A stretch of DNA of 64,000 nucleotides from Caulobacterales bacterium. Its GTDB lineage: Bacteria; Pseudomonadota; Alphaproteobacteria; Caulobacterales; Caulobacteraceae. The notes under the pieces were generated by a model. The model had not been told where the DNA came from, made no database searches, and saw nothing but the letters and a program-made list of their open reading frames with translations. Made by a program: the position numbers and the translations under genes. The stretch covers positions 1 through 64,000 of the forward strand of contig JAFLCS010000003.1 in the NCBI GenBank assembly GCA_017302105.1, written 5' to 3'. This document shows, piece after piece, positions 18,395-28,500 of the stretch; position 1 is the first letter of the stretch, and each line of letters opens with the position of its first letter.

Positions 18395-18416
18395 CAGCCG
18401 ACGCTCCCCAGGTCTT

Positions 18417-19301
18417 TCATAGCTGAAGCTCCGCTCGCTCAAGCGCAGCTTCAGTTTCTTTGCGGTTTATTGTTACGATATGCTGCGTATGGGCGCTCTG
18501 CTTCGTGGCGTCACCCAGCAAACCCAGACGCTTCAAAACATAAAAGAGCATCGCATAGCGGACTGCGAGCACGCCATTACCCTGATCGAGCCCATAATCC
18601 TTGGCGACAACCTTCTTCTGGCTTGCCGTCAGCGCCGGGTGCGGCCCGATGACGACATCGAAATAGTTGTTCCAGAGCCAGTCCCGGTCGCCTGATTCCC
18701 CCGGCTCGCCTTTCGCGCCGACATCGAGGATGCGCGGCAGCAGGAAGTCCTTGAACTTATGCTCCAGGTGGCAATAAGCCCGCGCGTGCCAGCGAAAGCC
18801 ATCATAGCCGAAGGCATGAGGCGTGATGCGCCGCCAGATCGGGTCCGGCCGCACCTTGTTCATCGACTGATAGAAGATGTCGACGGAAACGCCCTCGCGG
18901 GTGGCGTCGAGGATTTTACGCAGAACCTTGATGTCGATGTCCCGCCTGGGGGTCAGCGCCACATCGGCGCTGGGCAGAGCCGCAATCCACGAATCATGGG
19001 CGGGAAGAGCGCCCTCGGCGACCGAGCGAAGCTGCGCGAGATAGACATAGGGGTCCGGCTCAAGAAAGCGCAGGACGAAGTGCTCAGCGGCGACATAGCG
19101 CTTGGCGCGGGTGTCGTACTCCATGTTGCCGGGCGCCCGCTCCTGATAGAGCGTCAGGTCCTTCGACGCCTGCGGAACCGACACGCCAAATACCTCCACG
19201 AGGTCGGCGCGGTTGATCGACCCCTCCCAAAAAAGCCGGAACTCAATGAACTCGAGCCGGCGCCCCACCCCCCATTTCAACGCCGTCGCGGCCTCTGCCA
19301 T
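18417..19301 (-). CDS. WYL-domain transcriptional regulator (BrxR/CapW-like)
   Basis: This 294-residue protein has an N-terminal winged helix-turn-helix (about residues 13-60), a WYL domain in the middle (about 130-205, with 'RRITPHAFGYDGFRWHARAY') and a C-terminal segment typical of WYL regulators. BrxR and CapW, of the same layout, repress BREX and CBASS operons and are released by an infection-linked ligand. It is the first gene of the leftward operon and faces the rightward operon across the shared control region, so it probably controls both. The ligand is unknown. Confidence 0.88.
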   Translation of the reverse strand: MAEAATALKWGVGRRLEFIEFRLFWEGSINRADLVEVFGVSVPQASKDLTLYQERAPGNMEYDTRAKRYVAAEHFVLRFLEPDPYVYLAQLRSVAEGALPAHDSWIAALPSADVALTPRRDIDIKVLRKILDATREGVSVDIFYQSMNKVRPDPIWRRITPHAFGYDGFRWHARAYCHLEHKFKDFLLPRILDVGAKGEPGESGDRDWLWNNYFDVVIGPHPALTASQKKVVAKDYGLDQGNGVLAVRYAMLFYVLKRLGLLGDATKQSAHTQHIVTINRKETEAALERAELQL

Positions 19302-19392
19302 TGCCTCAGCCTCGTGTAGATGAGCATAAAAACTAGATGGACAATCCGATCTGGTCCGTGTAATTATTATTCACACTAGGGGGGTTTCGTCA
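19302..19392. promoter_or_regulatory. Divergent promoter and operator region of the two cargo operons
   Basis: On the plus strand a sigma70-type promoter reads TGGACA (19338-19343), a 17-bp spacer, and TAATTA (19361-19366). An imperfect palindrome GTGTAATTATTATTCACAC (19358-19376, 7 of 9 pairs) covers the -10 box and is a plausible operator for the adjacent WYL regulator. A second short inverted pair, GGAC and GTCC, flanks 19339-19357. No equally clear promoter is visible for the leftward operon, though the region is AT-rich. All assignments are from sequence only. Confidence 0.5.
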
Positions 19393-19506
19393 ATGGATAA
19401 TCAGATGCACTCGGAGGGGCAGGATGCGCAATCGCGCCGGCCGGAACCTCAAATCACCGGCACGCGGACGGCGGTCACCGCCGCTGGCGCGGCGCCGAAA
19501 GCCTAA
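19393..19506 (+). CDS. 37-residue ORF leading the rightward operon
   Basis: An ATG at 19393 follows the purine run AGGGGGG (19378-19384) at good ribosome-site spacing, and the frame runs to TAA at 19504-19506. The product is short, polar and Ala/Pro/Thr-rich at its end, with no motif I recognise. It lies 24 bp before the nuclease gene. It may be a leader peptide or a small accessory protein; it may also be untranslated leader. It is shorter than most gene callers accept. Confidence 0.4.
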   Translation: MDNQMHSEGQDAQSRRPEPQITGTRTAVTAAGAAPKA

Positions 19507-19530
19507 GCAGCGCCCGGAAGGAGAGCGGCC

Positions 19531-22185
19531 ATGACCATCGCACATCGATCCACCCTGGTCGTTCATGGCCGCCTCGCCATGCGGGAGACCCGTCTGGCGG
19601 CTGGACGGGAGAAGCGCCAAGGCCTTCAGATCATGTCCTTCGAGCAAGCCGCCGTGCGACTGGCCGGCGGCTTCGTCCGTCCCATCGACGACGAAAGCTT
19701 GCGCACGGCGATCCAGGCGGCCCTGCCGGCGACGCCGATGGGCGAACTGGAGAGCATCAAGGATCTTCCTGGCATGATCGACGCAGCCGCCGACACGCTG
19801 CACAAAGCCTGGCGCGCGGGTATCGATCTGGCCATGCGCGCGGCCGACCATCCGCGCCTTGCCGCCATCGCGCGCCTGGAAGCGGCGGTCATCGAGCGGC
19901 TTCCGGCTGGCATGATGCGTCCTATCGACATCGTCGCGGCCGCGACCGCCCGCATCAATCATGCCACCGCCGTCCTTGGCCCCATGGAGATCGCCGGCCT
20001 TACCGAGCTTTCGCCGTGCTGGCGGCCGCTGCTCCATGCCCTCACGGTCCACATCCCCGTGCGGTGGACCGCCGGCCCGAGGAGTGTTCCCGCGTGGCTC
20101 GACGGCACAGGCGTCGCGATCGTGCGCACGCCGGGGCAAGCGCCGGAGGTCGGCGCAGTCAGCGCGGCGACGGCCTATCACGAGGCTATCGAGGCGATGC
20201 GCTGGGCGCGACACCTGCTCGCCTCGGGCGTCTCGGCCTCAGAGATCGCTATCGCGACCGCCTCGCCCGCCGACTATGACGATCATTTCCTGGCCCTGCG
20301 CGCCGACGCCAATATCGACCTGCACTTCGTCCACGGCGTCCGCACCGTCACCACTCGCGAGGGACAGGCGGCCGCCGCGCTGGCCGACATCGTCGTGCGC
20401 GGCCTGTCGCAATCGCGTCTGCGGCGCCTGGCGGCGCTCTGCCGCGACGGTGGGGCATTCCAGGCTCTGCCTGAAGGCTGGCTGCGGGTTTTGCCGACCG
20501 ATGCGCCCCTTTCGACGCTGGCCGCCTGGAACCGCCTGTTTGCCCGGCTGGCGCCGGAAGACTGGCCCGATGCCGCCGATCACACCCCGGCGCTACGCGC
20601 GGCGATCGAGATGCTGGCAAGAGGCCCCGAAGCCGCCAGCGAGATCGGCGACACCTTCCTCAAGGGCCGCGCGCTTGCGATCTGGCGCAAGGCACTGCTC
20701 GCCGGCCCCGCCGCCTCGGTCGACGCGACGCTGGAGACCCTGAAACAGGATGACGGCCTCGAGGCGTGCGCCTGTGTCGCCTGGATGCCGGCGAGCGCGC
20801 TCGCGGCCTCGCCCCGCCGCTTCGTGCGCCTCCTCGGGCTCAACTCCTCGCGTTGGCCGCGCGGCATCGCCGAGGACCGGCTGATCCCGGACCACATCAT
20901 TCCGACACCGATTCTCGATCCCCTGCCGGTGAACCTCGCCGACCGCCGTGACTTCGAGACCATCCTCGCCACCACAGGCGATGCCGTCGTTCTCTCGCGC
21001 GCCCGGCGCGACAGCGATGGCCGTCTCCTCGGACGCAGTCCCCTCCTCGCCGGGCACGGCGACGAAACCTATCTGCGCCGCAACGCGACCCCGGCCCACG
21101 CCTTCAGCGAGACCGACCGGCTGATGGCGCGGCCCCAGGAGTTCGCCGCCGATCCACAGGCGACCAGCGCGATCGGCTGCTGGCGCGACTGGCGGCAGGC
21201 GGAGATTACCGCCCATGACGGGCTGGTGCGGGCGGATCATCCGCTCATGCTCGCCATTCTTGGCCGCACCCAGTCGGCCAGCTCACTGCGCCGCCTGCTA
21301 CGCAACCCGCTCAGTTTCGTGTGGGTCTACGGGTTCGGGTGGCGCGAGCCGCAGAGCAGCGCCGAACCCCTCGTGCTCGATGCGCTGGGAATCGGCGATC
21401 TTGTCCACATGGTACTCGACCGAGCCCTGCGCGATCTCGAAGCCGCAGGCGGGCTGGCCAGCGCCGCCACTGAAGCCATCGAGGCGGCTGTGGGCCGGGC
21501 GGCCCAAGCCGTCGCCACCGACTGGGAAAGCGAACGTCCGGTTCCACCGGCCGTCATCTGGGGGCGCACCCTCGATGACGCCCGCGTGCTGGCAGGCCGC
21601 GCCCTCACCCATGGCGACGATGCACTGCCCGGCGCGCGCGCTTATGGCGAGGTGCCCTTCGGCGGCTCAGAGCCGAAGACCAACGCTGACGTCCCCTGGG
21701 ATGTGAGCCTGCCGGTCACGATTCCTGACACCGGCTTCAACATCGCCGGCTATATCGACCGACTCGACATCTCGGGCGACGGCAAGCGCGCCCTCGTCCG
21801 TGATTACAAGACGGGCCGGCCGCCGCGCGGCGACATCCGCCTGAACGGCGGACGCGAGCTTCAGCGCTGCCTCTACGCGTTCGCGGTGAAGGCGCTCCTC
21901 GGCGACGACGTCGCCATCAGCGCCTCTCTGCTCTATCCGCGCGAGCCGGTCGATCTCCAGCTCGACGATCCCGAGGCCGTGCTCACCGAGATCACCGGCT
22001 ATCTGCGCGCCGCGAGAACCAGTCTCGCCGGCGGCGCAGCCCTGCCTGGTCCCGATACGGGCGGCGACTACGACGATCTCGCCTTCGCCCTGCCGGCCAA
22101 TGCCGGCGCCACCTATTGCAAACGCAAGATGCCGGCCGCGGCGGAGTGGCTGGGCGAAGTCGCTCAGGTCTGGGAGGCGGAATGA
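19531..22185 (+). CDS. AddB-like PD-(D/E)XK nuclease
   Basis: This 884-residue protein starts at ATG 19531 behind GGAAGGAG. The C-terminal third has a RecB-type nuclease site: 'VRDYKTG' with Asp758 and Lys760, then Gln778 in 'ELQRCLY' (the QxxxY motif). The N-terminal two thirds look like the degenerate helicase of AddB proteins, with no clear Walker A. It overlaps the next gene, a UvrD helicase-nuclease, by 4 bp, so the two very likely form a heterodimer like AddAB/RexAB that resects DNA ends. It is distant from chromosomal AddB as far as can be judged by eye, and sits in ICE cargo. Confidence 0.8.
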   Translation: MTIAHRSTLVVHGRLAMRETRLAAGREKRQGLQIMSFEQAAVRLAGGFVRPIDDESLRTAIQAALPATPMGELESIKDLPGMIDAAADTLHKAWRAGIDLAMRAADHPRLAAIARLEAAVIERLPAGMMRPIDIVAAATARINHATAVLGPMEIAGLTELSPCWRPLLHALTVHIPVRWTAGPRSVPAWLDGTGVAIVRTPGQAPEVGAVSAATAYHEAIEAMRWARHLLASGVSASEIAIATASPADYDDHFLALRADANIDLHFVHGVRTVTTREGQAAAALADIVVRGLSQSRLRRLAALCRDGGAFQALPEGWLRVLPTDAPLSTLAAWNRLFARLAPEDWPDAADHTPALRAAIEMLARGPEAASEIGDTFLKGRALAIWRKALLAGPAASVDATLETLKQDDGLEACACVAWMPASALAASPRRFVRLLGLNSSRWPRGIAEDRLIPDHIIPTPILDPLPVNLADRRDFETILATTGDAVVLSRARRDSDGRLLGRSPLLAGHGDETYLRRNATPAHAFSETDRLMARPQEFAADPQATSAIGCWRDWRQAEITAHDGLVRADHPLMLAILGRTQSASSLRRLLRNPLSFVWVYGFGWREPQSSAEPLVLDALGIGDLVHMVLDRALRDLEAAGGLASAATEAIEAAVGRAAQAVATDWESERPVPPAVIWGRTLDDARVLAGRALTHGDDALPGARAYGEVPFGGSEPKTNADVPWDVSLPVTIPDTGFNIAGYIDRLDISGDGKRALVRDYKTGRPPRGDIRLNGGRELQRCLYAFAVKALLGDDVAISASLLYPREPVDLQLDDPEAVLTEITGYLRAARTSLAGGAALPGPDTGGDYDDLAFALPANAGATYCKRKMPAAAEWLGEVAQVWEAE

Positions 22186-25100
22186 TGAGCAGCGTATCCA
22201 AGATGCTGAAGGATGACGGTGCCCGCCGCGATGCGATCAGCCTGCACGACCGCTCGATCCTGGTCGAGGCCGGCGCCGGTTCGGGCAAAACCGCTGTCAT
22301 GGCCGGCCGCATCGCCGCCATGCTGGCGCAAGGCGTCGCGCCGCGTTCCATCGCCGCCGTCACCTTCACCGAGCTTGCCGCGAGCGAGCTGTTGTCCCGT
22401 GTCCGCGAGTTCGTCGCCGACCTCTCGGCCGGCAAGATCGCGACCGAACTGCGGGTGGCGCTGCCCGATGGGCTGTCGGAGACCCATTTGACCAATCTCG
22501 CCGCCGCCAGCGCCGCGATTGACGAAATCACCTGCTCGACCATCCACGGCTTTTGCCAGCGCCTGATCAAGCCCTATCCGGCGGAGGCCGACATCGACCC
22601 CGGCGCGGGCGTCATGGATCGCAACCAGGCCGACCTCACCTTCCTCGAGATCGTCGATGGCTGGCTGCGCGAGCGCCTGTCCGGCGGCCAGGGCGGCCTC
22701 CTGGCCGAAATGGTGCTGCACAGCCCCGTCGAGACCGTGGCGCTCATCCACAAGATCGCCGAGAATCTGCGCCGCCGCCGCACGCTCCAAGCCCCGCCAA
22801 TCTCTCCCCTTGACGGCCACATGACAGCGTTCCGGCAAGCCACGGCCGATTTTGCGGACTTCATGAACGGCACGGCGGCGGCTGAACCGGAAACGGTGAC
22901 GATCGTAGAGCGTCTGGCCGAAATGGCGACGGCCCTCGCGAATGCGCCTGACTCCGCGACGCCCGCCGGCCTCGTCCGGCTCCTGACCTCGCGGCCCCAT
23001 CCTGACCTTTGCACCAAGGCTGGCGCGTTCGCTTCCTACCGCAAGAAGGGCAAATGGGCGGCAGCAGCCAAACAGGCGGGCCTCTCCAAGGCCGACGGCG
23101 ATCGGCTGAACGACGCGGCCGAAGCGCATTACACAACCTGCTGTAATGCCTGGGGGGCGCTCATGCAGGCCACCGCCGGCCACGCTCTGGCGGCGTTGAT
23201 CGAGGAAATCCGCCCGATCCTGCAACGCTACCGCGATCACAAACGGGCCAGCGCTCAACTCGACTTCGACGACCTCATCTTTGCCGCCCGCGATCTGTTG
23301 CGGGACCATGATGCTGTTCGTCGCGCGCTCGGGCAGCGCTTCGCCCATGTCCTCGTCGACGAGTTTCAGGACACCGATCCCCTGCAGACCGAGATCTTCT
23401 GGCGTCTGTGCGGTGAGCCCGCCAATGACGCCAATGACTGGACGGGCTTCCGCATCCGGCCGGGTGCGCTCTTCCTGGTCGGCGATCCCAAGCAGGCGAT
23501 CTATCGTTTTCGCGGCGCCGACGTGGGCGCCTATGTCCAGGCGCGCGACGCCTTCCGCGCCCAGAATCCGGACAGCTTGTTGTCGATCTCGACCAATTTC
23601 CGCTCTTGTGCCTCGATCCTGACCTTCGTCAACGAGCGCTTCGAAGCTGTGCTCTCAGCCGATGGACAGCCGGGTTTCACCGCACTGGACCCGTTCCATG
23701 ACAATCGCGGTGGCGTCTGCGTGGCGGCCCTCGACATCGCCGTGGCCGATGAAAACGGCAAAGCCAGCGCCGAGCAGCAGCGTGATGCCGAGGCAGAAGC
23801 CATCGCCGAGCTATGCGCCCGGCTGATCGAAAGCCATCCGATCGTTGACCGTCGCAGCGGCGCCGAGCGGCCTTGCCTGCCGGGCGACATCGCCCTGCTG
23901 GCGCCGACCGGCGCGGAACTGTGGCGCTACGAGGAAGCCCTGGAGCGCCGCGGCATCCCCGTGGCGACCCAGGCCGGCAAGGGTCTGTTCCGCCGCCAGG
24001 AAATCCAGGACCTGATCGCGTTGACCCGCGCCCTGGCCGATCGCCGCGACACCCTGGCGCTCGGCGCGTTGCTGCGCGGACCTCTGGTCGGCCTGACCGA
24101 AGAAGAGTTGCTGGACATCATCTGGAGCCTGCCGCGCTCGGAAGAACAGCCCGATCGGATTCCGCGTCTGGATCTCAGCATCGACCCCGCCGTAATCGCT
24201 CATCCGCTCGCCCGCGAGGTCATCGAGCGGCTGCAATCGCTCTCCCGGCGTGGCAACAGCACGACGCCGCACGAACTGCTGTCGCAGGCAGTGGATGCCA
24301 TGCGCGTCCGCCCGCTTCTCTTTGAGCGCCATCGCGGCCAGGCCGAGCGGGCGCTCGCCAATGTCGATCTCTATCTCAGCCTGTCGACCGGCTATGCCGT
24401 GCGCGGCCTCCGCGCCTTCGCCGAAGCTATGTCGGCCGCCTGGGCGGACGAGGCGCGCGCCGTCGAGGGCCGACCGGACGCGCAGGAGGAGGCAGTCGCA
24501 CTTTTCACCATGCACGCGGCCAAAGGACTCGAATGGCCGATCGTCATTCCAGTCAACACAATGACCGGGGTTATGGCACCCGAAAGCGCAGTCATCGACC
24601 GTCAGACCGAGACCTTCTATTGCCCGGTCCTCGGCGTGCAACCCGATGGTTACGAAGCCGCACGCGAGGCCGAAAAGAACGAGCTGGACCGCGAGCGCGT
24701 CCGGCTCTGGTATGTTGCGGCCACCCGCGCGCGTGAACTGCTGGTATTGCCCCGACTCGACACCACGCCCTCCAAATCCGCATGGATCGGTCTCGTCGAT
24801 CTGTCGCTGGCCGATCTGCCGGGCATCGACCTCTCCCATCTGCCGGCCGACCTCACGCCGAGCAGCGCCGGCGCGGGCAACAGCCAGACGCGGGCGAGCT
24901 TCGCCGCCGAAGCCGAAAGCATCGCCGCCGCACAGACCCGGCTGACCTGGCTCGCCCCCAGCCGCGACGAGGACGCCACCGGGACCGTGCTGCGAGAGGA
25001 GGAAGTCGCGCTTTGGACGGGGGCGGCCGACGACGAGCTGCCCGAGCTCGAAGCCGCCGCCCTCGTGCAGGGCGGCCGCGAGCGCGGGCTTATCCTGCAT

Positions 25101-25577
25101 AAACTGATGGAAGAGGTGCTGACCGGCGAAACCCCGGAAGCGGAAGCTGCCCTGGCCGAACGGGCTGGCCACCTCATCCGGGCCCTCGGCCAATCCCCGG
25201 TCGCCGATCCGGCAACGGGACTGTCGGCGCAGGAGCTGGCGACCTGTGTTGCCCGGACCCTGGCGCTGCCCGAGATCGCAGCTCTGCGGCCCGATCTTCT
25301 GGCCGAGCTTCCTGTCTATGCCGCAGAAGCGGCCGACGGCGTGGAGACCGTGACGGCCGGGATCGCCGACGCCCTGACCGTCGACGTCGACGGCCGTCCA
25401 GTCGTGGTGGTGGACTGGAAGAGCGATGTGAACCCTGACGACAAGGCGCTCGAACACTATCGGGCTCAGGTACGGGCCTATCTCGACATGACCGGCGCCG
25501 AGCGCGGACTCATCGTCCTGATGACGAAGGGAACGGTCATCGTCGTCTCGCCCTCGCCACAGATCGTGGCAGCCTGA
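22182..25577 (+). CDS. AddA-like UvrD helicase-nuclease
   Basis: This protein of 1131 residues starts at ATG 22182, overlapping the upstream stop; an earlier in-frame ATG at 22116 lies inside the upstream gene. SF1A helicase motifs are clear: Walker A 'AGAGSGKT' (30-37), 'VDEFQDTD' (about 392-399) and 'GDPKQAIYRFRGAD'. The C-terminus has a RecB-type nuclease motif 'VVDWKSD' (Asp1078, Lys1080) followed by 'HYRAQVRAYL'. With the AddB-like partner it should unwind and degrade DNA from double-strand ends. It could attack linear phage DNA or process breaks made by the other cargo proteins. Confidence 0.88.
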   Translation: MMSSVSKMLKDDGARRDAISLHDRSILVEAGAGSGKTAVMAGRIAAMLAQGVAPRSIAAVTFTELAASELLSRVREFVADLSAGKIATELRVALPDGLSETHLTNLAAASAAIDEITCSTIHGFCQRLIKPYPAEADIDPGAGVMDRNQADLTFLEIVDGWLRERLSGGQGGLLAEMVLHSPVETVALIHKIAENLRRRRTLQAPPISPLDGHMTAFRQATADFADFMNGTAAAEPETVTIVERLAEMATALANAPDSATPAGLVRLLTSRPHPDLCTKAGAFASYRKKGKWAAAAKQAGLSKADGDRLNDAAEAHYTTCCNAWGALMQATAGHALAALIEEIRPILQRYRDHKRASAQLDFDDLIFAARDLLRDHDAVRRALGQRFAHVLVDEFQDTDPLQTEIFWRLCGEPANDANDWTGFRIRPGALFLVGDPKQAIYRFRGADVGAYVQARDAFRAQNPDSLLSISTNFRSCASILTFVNERFEAVLSADGQPGFTALDPFHDNRGGVCVAALDIAVADENGKASAEQQRDAEAEAIAELCARLIESHPIVDRRSGAERPCLPGDIALLAPTGAELWRYEEALERRGIPVATQAGKGLFRRQEIQDLIALTRALADRRDTLALGALLRGPLVGLTEEELLDIIWSLPRSEEQPDRIPRLDLSIDPAVIAHPLAREVIERLQSLSRRGNSTTPHELLSQAVDAMRVRPLLFERHRGQAERALANVDLYLSLSTGYAVRGLRAFAEAMSAAWADEARAVEGRPDAQEEAVALFTMHAAKGLEWPIVIPVNTMTGVMAPESAVIDRQTETFYCPVLGVQPDGYEAAREAEKNELDRERVRLWYVAATRARELLVLPRLDTTPSKSAWIGLVDLSLADLPGIDLSHLPADLTPSSAGAGNSQTRASFAAEAESIAAAQTRLTWLAPSRDEDATGTVLREEEVALWTGAADDELPELEAAALVQGGRERGLILHKLMEEVLTGETPEAEAALAERAGHLIRALGQSPVADPATGLSAQELATCVARTLALPEIAALRPDLLAELPVYAAEAADGVETVTAGIADALTVDVDGRPVVVVDWKSDVNPDDKALEHYRAQVRAYLDMTGAERGLIVLMTKGTVIVVSPSPQIVAA

Positions 25578-25591
25578 CGGAGGGAGAAACG

Positions 25592-28500
25592 ATGGCCTCC
25601 CGCAAGCGCCCCACCGGCTCCAACCAGGACGATCTCTTCAACCCCGAGATCGAACTCCTGCTGCCGGCTCGGCTTGCCGTTGACGGCAAGGTGCTGGGAA
25701 GCCCTGTGCGTCAGTTGGCTGTTCCGGCGCGGCGTGTGCGTTGCCGACTGCGCCCCTTCGCCATCCGCCGCGTCATTGGTCACGAGACGACCCTGGAATC
25801 CGGCGAGATTTTGAAGATCATCAGTGCGAAGACAGCAACGCCATTGGAAGCCGATCTCATTCTCCTTGTGCCCGGCGTAACGGAGCCGGAACGGATCGCC
25901 GCGGCGCTCGAACTGGGTGAAGGCCGGTGGATGAATGTACCGCCCACCAGCATCGACACGCTGGATCGTTCCACGCGCAGCGAGCGCCTGAAGGCTGTCT
26001 CCGCTTCCTGGGACGACGCGATTCATCTACGCGAGGCGCGAGCCGCAGCGGACGGCCAGCCGGCGCAGCCTGGCTTGCGGCGTCCACAGGTCGGTGCGCT
26101 TCATGCCGCGCTTGCCCACGCGACGCGATCGACCGATCCGGCCACCATCGTCATGCCGACGGGCACGGGCAAGACCGAGACAATGCTGGCGCTCAATGCC
26201 AACCAGCGGTTCGAACGCCTGCTGGTGGTGGTGCCGACCGACGCGCTACGCGAGCAAATCGCGGGCAAATTCGAGACCTTCGGCGTCCTGAAGCAGCAGA
26301 AATGCCTCGATGAGACCGCAGCCTTCCCTATGGTCATGCGGCTCTCGCATATTCCGACCAGCGAGGCCGAAGTCGACGAAATCTTCGACAGCGCCAATGT
26401 CATTGTCACCACGATGCAGATCGCTGGCCGCGCCGAGGCACCGGTGCAGGAGCGGATGGCGGCCCGCGCCTCAGCGCTCTTTATCGACGAGGCGCATCAT
26501 ATCGGGGCACGGACGTGGAAGTCCTTCCGCGGGCTCTTCGTCGAGCACGAGCCACCAATCCCAGTGATCCAGTTCACCGCTACGCCGTTTCGCGAGGACG
26601 GAGGCCGCGTCGATGGCGAGTTCATTTACACCTACCCGCTAAAAAAGGCGCAGCAGGAGGGCTATTTCAAGCCGATCCGCTTCGAAGCAGTCTTCGGTCT
26701 GGACCAGCCTGACGCGGACCAGGCCATCATCGACAAGCTCGGCGAAGTGCTCGCCACCGACCTGGATGCCGGCCTCAATCATCTTGCGATGGCCCGTTGC
26801 AACACGATCGAACGCGCCAAGCACCTGCACAGACTCTATGCAGCGATCTATCCAGAATTTCGGCCAGTCATAGTCCACAGCCAGCAATCGCTGAAAGAAC
26901 GGCGCGAAAATCTGGCCGCGCTACGCCGTTTTGAGAGCCGGATCATCGTTTGCGTCGATATGCTCGGCGAGGGCTTCGACCTGCCCGAGCTGAAGATCGC
27001 TGCATTGCACGATCATCACAAGAGCGTCGCGGTGACGATCCAGTTCGTCGGCCGCTTCACCCGCCAGGACCCGAGGCTGGGTGATGCCACGGTGATCGCC
27101 AATACCGGCATCGACGATGTCGATCGCGCGCTGGCCAAGCTCTACGCCGAAGACGCCGACTGGAATGCGTTGGTGGAGGCGCTCAGTTCCGCAAAGATCG
27201 AACGCCAGGTTCGCCGCGCGGAGATGTTCAAGGGCTTTTCGGGAGATCTGAGCGACATTCCGCTCCAGACCCTGGAACCGAAAATGAACGCGGTCCTGTA
27301 CCGGACCTCTTGCGACGCTTGGGATCCCTTTCGCGCAGAAGAACTCTACGACTCCGGCGTCTATCTCGGCATGAAGCTCAACCCGCATCAACGGGTCGCG
27401 ATCTTCGTGACGCGGGCGGAGGAGCAGGCACGCTGGACCTCTGCGCAGCAGGCGGTGAACGTCACCTGGGACCTGCACATGCTTCACTGGGATCAGGCAA
27501 GCGGCGTGCTCTTTATCAGCAGTTCTGCAAAGGGGCCGTTTGACCGGCTCGCAAAGGCGGTTTGTGGCGATACGACGCGCCGCGTGGAAGGCGAGGAAGT
27601 GTTCCGCAGCCTCCACGGGTTCAAGCGGCTCATCCTGCGCAATCTCGGCCTCACCCACCATCAGGGACGAGGCGTCCGCTATTCGATGTATATGGGCGTG
27701 GATGTCGCCGATGGCCTCGACAGCGCGAAGTCCCAGTCGAGGATCAAGAACAACATCTTCGCCACCGGCTTCCTCGAAGGCCTTCCTGCTTCACGGGGAT
27801 GCTCGGCCAAGGGCAAGTTCTGGTCCAGCGCCAAAGTCCATGACCTGACCGACTGGGTGGACTGGTGCCAGGATGTCGGCCGCACCGTGAACGATCCCAG
27901 CATCACGACCGACAGCGTCTTCAAGAGCGCGATGCGCCCACACCAGATCAGCCAACGACCGGCTGTTCCACCCGTGGCGATCCATTGGCCTGAATCTCTG
28001 ATCACACAGTTCGAGGAGCGGATTGAGATCTCGTTTGGCGATGTGCCGGTAACCTTCGCCGAATGCGATATCGAGTTGCTCGATAACGCGCGCACCGGGC
28101 CACTGCGCTTCGCCGTGCGAAGCGACGACCACGCGGCCGAGTTCGAGATCGTCTTCAGCGACGGCCACGCCCGTTACCCCCAACGCACCGGCCCCAAGGC
28201 GACGATCAAGATCGGCGGCAAGGTCCAGACGCTCTCGGAATCCTTCGGCGAAGACTCGCCTCAGATCGACTTCGGTGATGGCTCGCTTCTCATCTACAGC
28301 CATCTCTACACCCTGCCCGAGGGCGAAACGATCGAGCCTTACCCGTCAGACAAGATCCAGGCATGGGATTGGTCGAAGGCCAATATTCGCGCCGAATCGC
28401 AGGGCACAGACAAGCGCGCCGACTCTGTCCAGCGTCTTGTCATCGACGCCCTGTTAGCCGACCCAGATCCCTATGACGTGATCTTCGACGATGATGGCAA

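Noticed and set aside
4618-19301. Calling the leftward operon a DISARM or BREX system
   Set aside because: DrmA, DrmB (DUF1998), PglZ, PglX and BrxL are not present; only single components are similar.
23811-25457. 548-codon minus-strand frame opposite the UvrD helicase gene
   Set aside because: It is an antisense shadow; the plus-strand frame has all helicase and nuclease motifs.
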